Source of the DNA: Chloroflexota bacterium
GTDB lineage: Bacteria > Chloroflexota > Anaerolineae > UBA4142
Length of the DNA stretch: 64,000 nucleotides
Direction of reading: 5' to 3'
Assembly: GCA_023381515.1 (NCBI GenBank)
Contig: JAMCQI010000041.1
Coordinates: 129,261-193,260, forward strand
The position numbers were made by a program, and so were the translations under genes. Of this stretch, positions 15,718-24,283 are shown piece after piece. Each line of letters starts with the position of its first letter. The stretch's first letter is position 1. The notes under the pieces were generated by a model. The model saw only the letters and a program-made list of their open reading frames with translations, was not told where the DNA came from and searched no databases.

Positions 15718-17487
15718 ATGTCGACAACCACGCTTGAAGAGACCATCCCCGCCCACGTCCCCGCGCGCGTCGCAAGGATTTCAAGAGCTGATCTACCCAG
15801 GTGGCGGACGACCACTGTCCGTCTGGGGCTGCTGGGTGGATTTATAGCCGTCTCGATTGCTCTGCAAGGGATGGTCGTCGCGTTCAACGATCGGTTCATT
15901 ATCGCCGGGGTGATCGCGCTCGGCCATCTGATGATCCTATTAGCCTTGTTTGGCAGCGGGTTGGTCGCGGCTGGGCGCGGTGGGGGAGGCAGCGCCCTCT
16001 CTAGCGTCCTGGCGGGCGCCGGCGCCGGGTTCCTGGCAAGCGCGGCCGCCGTGCTGCTTATCGCCGTTGGAACGCACATCGATCTGGGCAACGTCTTCGT
16101 CAACGCTGTCCCCAAGCTCTACGACGAATTGACTTTCAACCTCGGTTTGGTCTCGGGCAGTCTTGTTCTGTTGATCGTCGGGTTGGCGATGGGCGCGGTC
16201 GCCGCGCTGGTATTCTTACTTCCCAGCAGGCTTCGGCGCGCCATCCTGATTGCGGCTCTATGGATTTTCGGCCTCGGCTTGTTGCAAGACCTGATCGTGA
16301 CGACCCTTTCCAACTTTAACTCACTCGTGCCGCTGCTCAACTTTTTCTACGCTCAAAACGGCTTGTCCGTTCCCGGCGCCGTTATCCTCTTTGCCGCGTT
16401 GGCGGCGATCGATTATTGGGGACCGTCGGTGCAAGCGCGCGTGCGGGGTGGGGCCAGACACTACCCGGCGATGTCTCGCCCGGCGCTCAAGCGGCTCCCC
16501 GGACTCTTTGTTCTTTTGGTCCTCGTGGCGCTGCCGTACCTGGCGGGCTTGTATCTTAGTCAGGTGCTGGACGACGTCGGGATATACGTTTTAATGGGTT
16601 TGGGGTTGAACATCGTCGTAGGGTTTGCCGGATTGCTGGATCTGGGCTATGTCGCCTTTTTTGCAATCGGCGCGTACACCGTCGGCGTGCTCACGACGCC
16701 GGATTTCGGTCACCCGGCCTATTTGCCGACTTGGTGGCTGGCGGTACCGGTCGCAGTGACCGCGGCCATGCTTGCCGGGGTGCTCCTCGGCATTCCGGTG
16801 CTCAAGATGCGCGGCGATTATTTGGCCATCGTGACCTTGGGGTTTGGCGAGATCATTCGACTGCTGGCGCTTTCGGACTTTTTAAAGGCGTATGTCGGCG
16901 GCGCGCAAGGCATACTGGATATTGCCAAACCCGTCGTTCCCTGGATCTCCCAAGGGGCAGGGCCGCTGTCCATCGTGCCGGTCCAGTTGATCCATCCCGA
17001 GCAGTTCTATTACGTCATCCTCGCCGGGTGTGTCCTAGTCGCGTTCGTCGCCACCCGGGTGAAGCATTCCCGCCTTGGCCGGGCTTGGATGGCGGTCCGC
17101 GAGGACGAAGATGTCGCGCAAGCGATGGGCATCAATCTGGTCACGACGAAATTGATGGCGTTTGCGATGGGTGCGTCGTTCGGCGGACTGAGCGGCGCTA
17201 TCTTTGGAAGCCAACTCGGCTCCGTTTTTCCCCAAAGTTTCGATTTCATTGTCTCGGTCAATGTTCTTTCACTCATTATCATCGGTGGGATGGGGAACAT
17301 CCCCGGCGTCATCGTGGGCGCGATTGCCCTGGTGGGTCTGCCTGAACTGCTGCGGGAGGTTTCAGATTACCGGTTTCTCTTCTACGGGGCGGGGCTGGTG
17401 CTGATGATGTTGCTGCGTCCGGAGGGATTGCTGCCAGAGTCGCGACGCCGAATGGAGTTGGAGGAAACTCCAAGCGAGGAGACCTGA
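15718..17487 (+). CDS. livM: Branched-chain amino-acid ABC permease, LivM type, with extended N-terminus
   Basis: 589 residues, much longer than the usual 300-400. The first 250 or so residues hold about six additional helices not part of the LivM core. The core then shows VGFAGLLDLGYVAFFAIGAYTVGVL, LGIPVLKMRGDYLAIVTLGFGEIIRLL, and the coupling loop GRAWMAVREDEDVAQAMGINL. It pairs with LivH. No LivG or LivF ATPase follows: the next 450 bases have no gene and the following gene is unrelated, so the transporter lacks its motor subunits here. Confidence 0.88.
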   Translation: MSTTTLEETIPAHVPARVARISRADLPRWRTTTVRLGLLGGFIAVSIALQGMVVAFNDRFIIAGVIALGHLMILLALFGSGLVAAGRGGGGSALSSVLAGAGAGFLASAAAVLLIAVGTHIDLGNVFVNAVPKLYDELTFNLGLVSGSLVLLIVGLAMGAVAALVFLLPSRLRRAILIAALWIFGLGLLQDLIVTTLSNFNSLVPLLNFFYAQNGLSVPGAVILFAALAAIDYWGPSVQARVRGGARHYPAMSRPALKRLPGLFVLLVLVALPYLAGLYLSQVLDDVGIYVLMGLGLNIVVGFAGLLDLGYVAFFAIGAYTVGVLTTPDFGHPAYLPTWWLAVPVAVTAAMLAGVLLGIPVLKMRGDYLAIVTLGFGEIIRLLALSDFLKAYVGGAQGILDIAKPVVPWISQGAGPLSIVPVQLIHPEQFYYVILAGCVLVAFVATRVKHSRLGRAWMAVREDEDVAQAMGINLVTTKLMAFAMGASFGGLSGAIFGSQLGSVFPQSFDFIVSVNVLSLIIIGGMGNIPGVIVGAIALVGLPELLREVSDYRFLFYGAGLVLMMLLRPEGLLPESRRRMELEETPSEET

Positions 17488-17854
17488 GCAAGGGCGAGTG
17501 GAAATCTGCGAGCTCTACGATGTCGTCAGAGTCGTTCGGCTCACCGACGCGCACAGTGAGGGGTGTGGTGGTGCGCGAGGTTCCGGCGGATCCGCCCAAG
17601 CCGCTGCCGATTCCATGTCTCTATCGTAGTAACTCGTATTTTCGGGTGGTTGCTCAATTCGAGTGTCCGACTTGCGGGGCGGCGAGTCGAAGAGTTGCTG
17701 CCGCCCACTCTGAATCAGAACGAACTTGACGGTGAGCCGTGTAGGAAGCTGCAGCAACAAAAAGGATAGCTGTCCGGGATGCCAGTAGCTGTGTCGGGAG
17801 TCGACTCCCGACACAGCTGTTTACAGGGAATGGAAATCCCCCTTTTTCCAGTCC
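17488..17854. other. Gene-free stretch with a 32-bp perfect palindrome
   Basis: I find no supported gene. AGCTGTGTCGGGAGTC (17787-17802) is followed directly by its exact reverse complement (17803-17818). As RNA it would be a long hairpin; as DNA it could be an operator or the terminator of the liv genes. There is no T run behind it. Confidence 0.5.
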
Positions 17855-17920
17855 AAAAGTTTCTCTTTAGTCAGGATTAAGGCTCTCGTAAAGACAAAAG
17901 GACCTTGCAGGACTTATACT
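17855..17920 (+). promoter_or_regulatory. Promoter with 11-bp operator repeats, copy C
   Basis: Units AAAAGTTTCTC (17855), TTTAGTCAGGA (17866), TTAAGGCTCTC (17877) and GTAAAGACAAA (17888). GTAAAGAC ends exactly 19 bases before TATACT (17915-17920). Start of transcription near 17927, just before the ribosome site AAAGGAGGT of the SPW gene. Confidence 0.65.
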
Positions 17921-17944
17921 TGCTCCTAGAAAGGAGGTACTGCT

Positions 17945-18280
17945 ATGAATCGCATGTACTGGATCACTGGAATATTGGGGGTGCTGCTCATCGTTGCACC
18001 CTTTGTACTTGTCTTCAACGGCAATCTCGTAGCGACGTGGACGAGCGTTATTCTCGGTGCGGCGATTGTCGTCGTCTCCGCGATCAAAGGCTTGCTCCAC
18101 GACGCGACTCCGTGGGAATACTGGGTTGCCGGCATCCTGGGGATCCTGGCGATCGTCTCGCCCTTTGTCCTTCGCTTTAGCGCCTTGCCCAGCGCACTGT
18201 ACACGACCATTGTTCTCGGGCTCATCGTGCTTCTGGCAGCGGCCTATCAGCTCATGGGGACGCGGACTCACGCCCATTAG
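17945..18280 (+). CDS. SPW-repeat membrane protein
   Basis: 111 residues, four helices in two similar halves. The second half opens with TPWEYWVAGILGILAIVSPFVL, the SPW-repeat pattern (S/TPWxxWVxGxLGxxLxxSPF); the first half has the weaker equivalent MYWITGILGVLLIVAPFVL. ATG 17945 follows AAAGGAGGT. Function of the family is unknown. Expressed from the shared-motif promoter C and ended by the hairpin at 18301. Confidence 0.8.
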   Translation: MNRMYWITGILGVLLIVAPFVLVFNGNLVATWTSVILGAAIVVVSAIKGLLHDATPWEYWVAGILGILAIVSPFVLRFSALPSALYTTIVLGLIVLLAAAYQLMGTRTHAH

Positions 18281-18300
18281 GGCTGAGTGAGGTCAGTCAT

Positions 18301-18332
18301 GCGAACTCCACCCCGGGTCGGGTGGAGTTCGC
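18301..18332. terminator. Hairpin terminator after the SPW gene
   Basis: GCGAACTCCACCC (18301-18313) and GGGTGGAGTTCGC (18320-18332) form a perfect 13-bp stem with loop CGGGTC. It lies 20 bases behind the SPW stop and 16 bases before the next start. Confidence 0.55.
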
Positions 18333-18348
18333 CCGCGGAGAGGTGAAT

Positions 18349-19044
18349 ATGAGTTACGACACTTTTTCTTGGTCTCGAGTGGGGGCCGAATGGAACAGCC
18401 TTGTCGCTCGAGTGTATGCTTGGATGTTTTTGGGATTGTTGGCCACGGCCGTCGTGGCAATGACTGTGGCGTCGTCGCCTGTGCTGGCGGATGCGATTCT
18501 CGGCAATACGATCGTGTTTTTCGGTCTGCTTATCGGCGAGCTGGTGTTGGTGATCGCGCTCGCGGCATTGGTGCAGCGAATGTCACCGGAATTGGCGACG
18601 CTGGTCTTCGTCGGCTACGCGGTGTTGAATGGAGTCACATTCTCCATGATCTTTCTGGCGTTCACCGCGACTTCCATCGCCACGACGTTTTTCATTACCG
18701 CGGGTACGTTCGGCGTGATGAGCGTCTATGGCTATGTCACCCAACGTGATCTGACGAGCATCGGCAACCTTTTGCTGATGGGATTGGTCGGGGTCATCCT
18801 AGCATCGGTCGTCAATATCTTTCTGGCCAACTCGATCATCTACTGGATCACAGGGGTAGCCGGGATTCTGATTTTCGTCGGATTGACGGCCTACGATACG
18901 CAAAAGATCAAACGGATGAGCGCCACGATAGACGCGACGACCGGAGCAGGGCAGAAAGCGGCCATCCTCGGCGCTTTGGCGCTGTACCTTGACTTTGTCA
19001 ACTTGTTCCTGCTTCTCTTGAGGTTTACCGGGCAGCGCCAATAG
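18349..19044 (+). CDS. Bax inhibitor-1/YccA-family membrane protein
   Basis: 231 residues with seven helices. ATG 18349 follows GAGAGGTG. Family features: NSLVARVYAWMFLGLLATAVVA at the start, GVTFSMIFLAFTATSI in the middle, and the C-terminal GLTAYDTQKIKRM with the conserved Asp, and ALALYLDFVNLFLLLLRF. Members are pH-sensitive calcium leak channels or partners of the FtsH protease in bacteria. It stands alone between a hairpin and the PRC-barrel gene. Confidence 0.9.
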   Translation: MSYDTFSWSRVGAEWNSLVARVYAWMFLGLLATAVVAMTVASSPVLADAILGNTIVFFGLLIGELVLVIALAALVQRMSPELATLVFVGYAVLNGVTFSMIFLAFTATSIATTFFITAGTFGVMSVYGYVTQRDLTSIGNLLLMGLVGVILASVVNIFLANSIIYWITGVAGILIFVGLTAYDTQKIKRMSATIDATTGAGQKAAILGALALYLDFVNLFLLLLRFTGQRQ

Positions 19045-19071
19045 CGGAATGCCGCTCGAAGGGGGCAGGCG

Positions 19072-19755
19072 ATGGAGATTCGGCCGGGTGCCCGAGTCGA
19101 ATGTGCTGATGGTCCTTGCGGGCGATGTGAAGAGATCGTGTTAGATCCAGGGACCAGGCAGGTGAGGCACCTCGTGGTGAGGCAAAAAGCATCGCCGCAT
19201 GTTCAACGGCTCGTCGTCTGGGAGCAGGTGGGGGACTCTGACTCAAAGACGGTCCACCTGCGCTGCACTTGCCGGGAACTCTCACAGATGGAGGATTGTG
19301 TGGAACGGGAATATGTCCGGGTGAGTATGCCTCCGGCGTATTGGCCTGGCGGGTACTCGATAGAGCCGCCTTATTTTACGCCCACGACGGTGGTGGCCGT
19401 GGACTACCTGCGGGTCCCGCCGGGGGAAATTGTCTGGGAGCGCGGTCTGCGCGTATTGGCGGTCGATGGCCCGGTGGGGCATGTGGACGAACTGCTGGTG
19501 GACTCGGTCGACGGGTGCATCACCCACCTGGTGCTGCGGGAAGGTCACCTGTGGGGAAAGAAACAAGTCATGATTCCCGTTTGGCTGATTGACCGAATCG
19601 ATCAAGATGCGGTGTACTTGAAGCTGTCCAAGCGCTACCTCGGCGCACTACCGACGATTCACGCGCAAGGGGAAAGCGCGGAGAAGAACGAGGCCGGCGA
19701 CCATCGCGCCGTCGACACACGCAGCCATTTTGGAAGTCGGCGGAGGAGTTCGTGA
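19072..19755 (+). CDS. PRC-barrel domain protein
   Basis: 227 residues. The N-terminus (GARVECADGPCGRCEEIVLDPGTRQVRHLVVR) is a PRC-barrel: a basic strand-turn pattern with a conserved Gly-x-hydrophobic core; a second copy lies at about 122-180 (LRVLAVDGPVGHVDELLVDSVDGCITHLVLREGH is split here by its Gly turns). Between them is a cysteine-containing segment. Such proteins bind RNA or metabolites in a few known cases, but most are unassigned. The stop overlaps the GTG of the adaptor gene (GTGA), suggesting co-translation. Confidence 0.75.
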   Translation: MEIRPGARVECADGPCGRCEEIVLDPGTRQVRHLVVRQKASPHVQRLVVWEQVGDSDSKTVHLRCTCRELSQMEDCVEREYVRVSMPPAYWPGGYSIEPPYFTPTTVVAVDYLRVPPGEIVWERGLRVLAVDGPVGHVDELLVDSVDGCITHLVLREGHLWGKKQVMIPVWLIDRIDQDAVYLKLSKRYLGALPTIHAQGESAEKNEAGDHRAVDTRSHFGSRRRSS

Positions 19756-20993
19756 AACGGAATTGGATTAGGATTGGAATTATCGTTCTCGTCATCGCTG
19801 CAATTGCATTGTTTGTCTACCCGCATCTGACCGCGAGCGCGGCGAGCACGGCGAATATTCAGACCGTCGCCGTCCAACGTGGAAACATTGTGGCGACCGT
19901 GAGTGCGGCAGGCAACGTTTCCGCCCCGGAAGACGCAAACGTCGCGTTCCAAACCACCGGACAGATCGCCAAGGTGAACGTTCAGGTGGGCGATCCGGTG
20001 AAAAAGGGCCAGGTGCTAATGCAGTTGAACACGACTAACCTGAAGCTGGCTCTCCAATCGGCGCAGGCAAGCGAGGCGAGCGCGCAGGCGAATTACGACG
20101 CTACGAAAGCGAAAGCCGCGACCAACGAGGATCAACTGGTCGTCGCCAAGGCCGCGCTCGACAACGCTCAGGCCGCGCTGCAGCAAGCGCAAGCCGCGTA
20201 CGACAAAGTCGCGTCGGCCCCGAACATCGGGATGCTGTCGCAGTCGCTCAACCTGCAGCAGGCGACGAACAACTATAACTCGGCGCTCGCCACCTACAAG
20301 GAGACCGCCGCGACGATCAACAACGACGCTTTGAAGCAGGCGCAAGCCCAACTTAACCAGGCGCAGATCGCGGTCGAGCAGGCGCAACAGAATCTCGACG
20401 AAGCCACCATCGTGGCGCCGTTCAACGGCTACGTCGCGGCGGTCAATTACAGCGTAGGAGATATGGCGGGGTCGGGAGCCGCCGTGGAGGTCGTGAACCT
20501 TTCGACGCTGGAGGTGAACGCGACGGTCTCCGAGATCGATGTGGTCAAAGTGCAAGCCGGGCAGACGGCACAGATGACGCTCGATGCGCTGCCCAACAAG
20601 ACCTACACGGCTACGGTCACGCAGGTCGGGCCGTCAGGCACGATCACGCAAGGGGTCGTGAACTATCCGGTGACATTCCGGGTCGACAACACGACCGGGG
20701 AGATCAAACCGGGGATGACGGCGAGCCTCAATATCGACGTCGCCCGGGCAAATAACGTTCTCTTTGTTCCGACGCGCGCCGTTCGCACCGTTGGGAATCG
20801 AGAGACTGTCACCGTGCTGTACAAAGGGCAGGAGATCGCTGTCCCGATTCAAACGGGCCTCTCGAATTACCAAAATGTGCAAGTCACCCAAGGACTGAAG
20901 CAGGGCGACCTGGTGGTCCTGAATCAGACCCAGACGACGAGTCCGAGAGTGGGTGGCGGCGGAGGCGGAGGGTTCTTTAGACTGGGAGGTTAA
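19752..20993 (+). CDS. HlyD/RND-type periplasmic adaptor (MacA-like)
   Basis: 413 residues; GTG 19752. One N-terminal membrane anchor (8-26), a split biotinyl-lipoyl domain (AAGNVSAPEDANVAFQTTGQI and ATIVAPFNGYVAAVNYSVGD), a long Ala/Gln-rich coiled coil (about 95-220) and beta-barrel plus membrane-proximal domains, ending in a glycine-rich tail. Such adaptors link an inner-membrane transporter with an outer channel or act with MacB-type permeases. The MacB-like permease at 11764 is the nearest candidate partner, but the two are separated by seven genes. Confidence 0.88.
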   Translation: MKRNWIRIGIIVLVIAAIALFVYPHLTASAASTANIQTVAVQRGNIVATVSAAGNVSAPEDANVAFQTTGQIAKVNVQVGDPVKKGQVLMQLNTTNLKLALQSAQASEASAQANYDATKAKAATNEDQLVVAKAALDNAQAALQQAQAAYDKVASAPNIGMLSQSLNLQQATNNYNSALATYKETAATINNDALKQAQAQLNQAQIAVEQAQQNLDEATIVAPFNGYVAAVNYSVGDMAGSGAAVEVVNLSTLEVNATVSEIDVVKVQAGQTAQMTLDALPNKTYTATVTQVGPSGTITQGVVNYPVTFRVDNTTGEIKPGMTASLNIDVARANNVLFVPTRAVRTVGNRETVTVLYKGQEIAVPIQTGLSNYQNVQVTQGLKQGDLVVLNQTQTTSPRVGGGGGGGFFRLGG

Positions 20994-21028
20994 CGTTCTG
21001 AGACGAGAAAAAAGCGGTTATATTACCC

Positions 21029-22531
21029 ATGCGTGAACGCAACTATATTGTGCTCGCCGGTATCATATTCCTGGCGTTGATCGTAGGTTGGATCGACCTC
21101 CCTGACAACCCCGGGATCCAAATCGGCCCAATTATAAAGCCGCTCACGGTGCACGAAGGACTCGATCTGCAGGGAGGTCTCCAGGTCGTGCTGCAGGCGG
21201 TTGTGCCGGCGGGCCAAACGGTATCCAGTGATGCGATGCAAGCAGCTGAGGGAATCATCGAGAACCGGATTAACGCGTTGGGCGTGACTGAACCGGTCGT
21301 CCAACTCCTCGGCAACAACCGCATCCTGGTGCAGCTGCCCGGTATTTCGAATCCGGACCAGGCGATCAAAACGTTTGGCGGGACCGGGCTCCTGGAGTTT
21401 GTCGACGCGGGCAACACGCCATTGACCGAAGGGGAAACCGTGCAGACAACGGGTGCGTCGACGGTGGTTGTTCCGGGGCAGGGTACGGCCACTCCCACAC
21501 CGGCAGGGGCGACGCCCACGGCTACCACCACTCCGACGCCGAGCACGACGCCCACGCCGAGTACTGGTGCAACGCCGGCTCCGACACCCGCCCCTACACC
21601 CCCACCGGTTTATCGTACGGTGATGACCGGTAAAGACTTGGCGAGCGCCAGTCTCGCGTTCCAATCGACCACGAATCAGCCCTACATTCAGTTCACCCTG
21701 ACGTCCGAAGGCGCCAAGATTTTCTCCGACTATACCAGTACGCATGTGGGCCAGTATCTCGCCATCGTGTTGGACAAACGGGTGATTTCTTCGCCGGTTA
21801 TCCAGACTCCGATCACGAACGGTCAAGGCGTCATCCAAGGCAATTTCACGGTGCAATCCGCGCAGCAGTTGGTGATCCAACTCAAGTACGGCGCGCTGCC
21901 GGTTCCGCTTCAAGTCGTCCAGTCGGATGCGATTGGTCCGACCCTGGGACGTCAGTCGGTGAGCAGGAGCATCACGGCAGGTGCGATCGGTCTGCTCATC
22001 GTCGTATCGTTCATGCTGTTGTACTACCGTCTGCCGGGACTGCTCGCCGATCTCGCGCTCGTGATCTATGCCTTGATCGTGCTCGCGATCTTCAAGTTTG
22101 GAATTCCGGGTGTTTTCCCGTACGTGACGTTGACACTCCCGGGCATTGCCGGATTCATTCTCTCAGTCGGCATGGCGGTGGACGCGAATATCCTCATTTT
22201 CGAGCGCATGAAAGAGGAGTTGCGCTCCGGACGGTCCCTCGCGCTGGCCGTCGAGCAGGGGTTCCGCCGCGCGTGGCCCTCGATCCGCGACGCAAACATA
22301 TCGACGCTGATCACCAGCGCCATCTTGTTGTGGTTTGGGGCGAGTTTCGGCGCAAGCATCGTCGCCGGGTTTGCGCTCACCCTGGCAATTGGCGTTTTGG
22401 TCAGCCTCTTCACGGCCGTCGTCGTAACTCACACGTTTCTCCGGCTTTTCATGGATGTAGACGTAACAAAGAGTTACTGGTGGTTCGGCGTCGAGAGGGA
22501 AACCGGAGTGGGGCAAGCCCGACAAAGTTAA
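21029..22531 (+). CDS. secD: Protein translocase subunit SecD
   Basis: 500 residues. N-terminal helix (7-23), the first periplasmic domain with LTVHEGLDLQGGLQVVLQ and ENRINALGVTEPVVQLLG, a Pro/Thr-rich insertion (about 150-190), IVLDKRVISSPVIQTPITNG, then six C-terminal helices with GAIGLLIVVSFMLLYYR, GMAVDANILIFERMKEELRSGRS and the final VFxR-like block. SecD with SecF pulls preproteins through SecYEG using the proton gradient. The usual secF neighbour is missing; a DsbA-like gene follows instead. The Thr/Pro insertion is unusual for SecD. Confidence 0.93.
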   Translation: MRERNYIVLAGIIFLALIVGWIDLPDNPGIQIGPIIKPLTVHEGLDLQGGLQVVLQAVVPAGQTVSSDAMQAAEGIIENRINALGVTEPVVQLLGNNRILVQLPGISNPDQAIKTFGGTGLLEFVDAGNTPLTEGETVQTTGASTVVVPGQGTATPTPAGATPTATTTPTPSTTPTPSTGATPAPTPAPTPPPVYRTVMTGKDLASASLAFQSTTNQPYIQFTLTSEGAKIFSDYTSTHVGQYLAIVLDKRVISSPVIQTPITNGQGVIQGNFTVQSAQQLVIQLKYGALPVPLQVVQSDAIGPTLGRQSVSRSITAGAIGLLIVVSFMLLYYRLPGLLADLALVIYALIVLAIFKFGIPGVFPYVTLTLPGIAGFILSVGMAVDANILIFERMKEELRSGRSLALAVEQGFRRAWPSIRDANISTLITSAILLWFGASFGASIVAGFALTLAIGVLVSLFTAVVVTHTFLRLFMDVDVTKSYWWFGVERETGVGQARQS

Positions 22532-22630
22532 TCCCCACAGGAGCAATGACCTGAGCCGCGGGCGGCCCCGGGAAAAGCAGTGATATGAACCGATGTCTGC
22601 CCGTTAGAAATCATTGACAGGATAAGAATC

Positions 22631-23287
22631 ATGCCGAACAAACGAAGCAAACGAAGACCGCTCAGCACTCGCTGGCTGGTCGTCGGCGCGGTCGCGGCAG
22701 TGGTCCTCGTGGGCGTGTTGGTTGGAGCGAGCCTCGCGGCGACTCCTCCACCGTCGACGCCGACCGCTTTGAATGCCTGCGGCACGCCCGTTTGCGGCCA
22801 ATCGAATGCGCCGGTCACGATTGAAATCTACTCCGATTTTCAGTGACCCTACTGTCGTCAGGCTGATGCCGTGTTGCAGCAGCTCGCGCCCCAGTACATC
22901 CAGACGGGCAAAGCCAAAATAATCTATCACAACTTTCCGATTATTGGCCCTGAATCTGTGTCGGCGGCAGAGGCTGCCGAATGCGCGGCCGATCAGGGCA
23001 AGTTCTGGGCGTACGCGAACGACCTTTTTGCGCACCAAGGCGGGGAAAACTCGGGAGCGTTTTCGAATGCCAACTTGAAGGCCTTCGCCGCGCAGTTGGG
23101 CCTCAACCCGCAAACCTTCGGCACATGCTTTGACGGCGGCAAGTATGCGGCGTTGGTCCAGCAGCAGCTGCAGCAAGGTCAGCAGCGCGGGGTGCAGGCC
23201 ACGCCGACCTTTTTCATCAACGGTCAAAAGTTCGAAGGTGTGCTGTCGTACAACCAGCTCGTCGCGCAGATTAACGCGGGACAATAG
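22631..23287 (+). CDS. DsbA-like thiol oxidoreductase with selenocysteine (Sec72) in a U-P-Y-C active site
   Basis: About 218 residues. A basic N-terminus and signal anchor (14-36), an extra Cys pair CGTPVC (50-55), then the thioredoxin-fold core: VTIEIYSDFQ followed by TGA at 22844-22846 (residue 72) and PYCRQA. In the family this is the CPYC active site and the TGA falls on the nucleophilic first Cys. The alpha-helical insertion (ADQGKFWAYANDLFAHQ), and the cis-proline loop ATPTFFINGQKFEG are intact. It should oxidise or isomerise disulfides of exported proteins; a selenenyl-sulfide would be a more reducing, faster-reacting site. It lies behind secD. Read as two pieces it makes no sense because each lacks half of the active site. 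Confidence 0.88.
22856..22868 (+). promoter_or_regulatory. Candidate SECIS of the DsbA-like gene
   Basis: CGTC (22856-22859) pairs with GATG (22865-22868, one G-T pair) around loop AGGCT, 9 bases after the TGA. It is the weakest of the four hairpins but has a similar G-containing loop. Confidence 0.4.
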
Positions 23288-23336
23288 CCCTGAGCCGGTG
23301 CCGCGTTCACGGTGGCTCACGGAGGCGAAGCCATCG

Positions 23337-23369
23337 GTAGGGACAAAATCCACCCATGTGTGCTATAAT
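23337..23369 (+). promoter_or_regulatory. Promoter with the shared motif, copy E
   Basis: GTAGGGAC (23337-23344) ends exactly 19 bases before a perfect TATAAT (23364-23369). The 11-bp units further upstream are not clear here. Transcription near 23376 would serve the transporter genes. Confidence 0.6.
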
Positions 23370-23393
23370 ATGACCGCTAGAGTTTGATCACAG

Positions 23394-23415
23394 GCGGCGC
23401 TCCGATGAGCGCCGC
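23394..23415 (+). promoter_or_regulatory. Leader hairpin before the transporter gene
   Basis: GCGGCGCT (23394-23401), loop CCGATG, AGCGCCGC (23408-23415): a perfect 8-bp stem. The ATG inside its loop (23405) would be hidden, which argues for the start at 23438. Confidence 0.5.
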
Positions 23416-23437
23416 TTGCTTTGAGGATGAACCATAC

Positions 23438-24283
23438 ATGACTCCAATGGCGGCAGTAACCTACTCTTTCTTTTTCGGACTATTACACGGCATTCTGCCG
23501 GATGAGCATACCTGGCCCATCACATTCAGTTATGCGATCGGCGGCGCAAGCGGCAGGGCAGGAGTGCAATCCAGCCTTTTCTTTTCGCTCGCGTTCACGG
23601 TGCAGCGCATGCTCATCTCTGAACTGGCTTATCTGGCGCTCGCCCCGTTCTTGCTCTCACCGCTGATCAATGGGGTTGTCTACATCCTTGTCGGAATCGT
23701 CATGTGGGGCGCCGGTGCGCTTGTCCTGCGCCGGAACCGCTATCCTCATCTCCATTTGGTCGGCCGCCATCAGGAGAAGGAAAGTAGAGGAAAGGCGATC
23801 GATCAGGATTTGGCGGCGGCCTCTCGCCCGGTCGAGCCGAAAGCGATGCCGGCGCGGTGGGCGGTTGTTCATGGCTTTATTGCCGGTTTCGGATTTGGTG
23901 GGTTTTCTCTGTTTGTCAACACCATTGCGGCGCCCGCCATGCCCAGCGCATGGTTCGGATTTCTGCCGGGGCTTGTGTTCGGGGTGGGCACGGGGATCAC
24001 GCTCGTCGCGGTAGGTGGCTTGATCGGGGCGTCGCTGCGCTGGTCGCATGCCCTCACCGAGACGCAGATCGAGCGAATTGGCTCTCAGACGGGCGGAAGA
24101 ACGCTCTTTTTCGGCGGAATCCTCTTTGCGTTCGCCGGCTGCGCTACACTGCTCGGGCTGGACCGCTATCTCCCGGTGGACACGGGTTATGTCCTCATCG
24201 GCCTGTTCATGCTCGGGATTGCGGTCCCTGCATTTGTTTACTCGCTGAGGCAGGTTCTGAGGACGCAGGAGGTGGGAGAATGA
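23438..24283 (+). CDS. Membrane transporter of the nickel/cobalt (UreH/NicO-like) type
   Basis: 281 residues from ATG 23438 (GAGGA about 10 bases upstream); ATG 23405 would add 11. About six helices. Early motif HGILPDEHTWPITFSY with His, Asp, Glu and His in the first helix, resembling metal-binding HxxxxDH-type motifs of nickel/cobalt permeases; a His-rich cytoplasmic loop HLHLVGRHQEKE follows, and then VHGFIAGFGFGGF. Nickel, cobalt or another divalent metal is the likely cargo, but I cannot name it. Its stop overlaps the ATG of an MFS gene (ATGA). Confidence 0.6.
   Translation: MTPMAAVTYSFFFGLLHGILPDEHTWPITFSYAIGGASGRAGVQSSLFFSLAFTVQRMLISELAYLALAPFLLSPLINGVVYILVGIVMWGAGALVLRRNRYPHLHLVGRHQEKESRGKAIDQDLAAASRPVEPKAMPARWAVVHGFIAGFGFGGFSLFVNTIAAPAMPSAWFGFLPGLVFGVGTGITLVAVGGLIGASLRWSHALTETQIERIGSQTGGRTLFFGGILFAFAGCATLLGLDRYLPVDTGYVLIGLFMLGIAVPAFVYSLRQVLRTQEVGE

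Noticed and set aside
20977..21028. Sixth copy of the 11-bp-repeat promoter before secD
   Set aside because: TTTAG and TATATT occur, but the register and the 19-base distance do not fit and the -10 is only 4 bases from the ATG.
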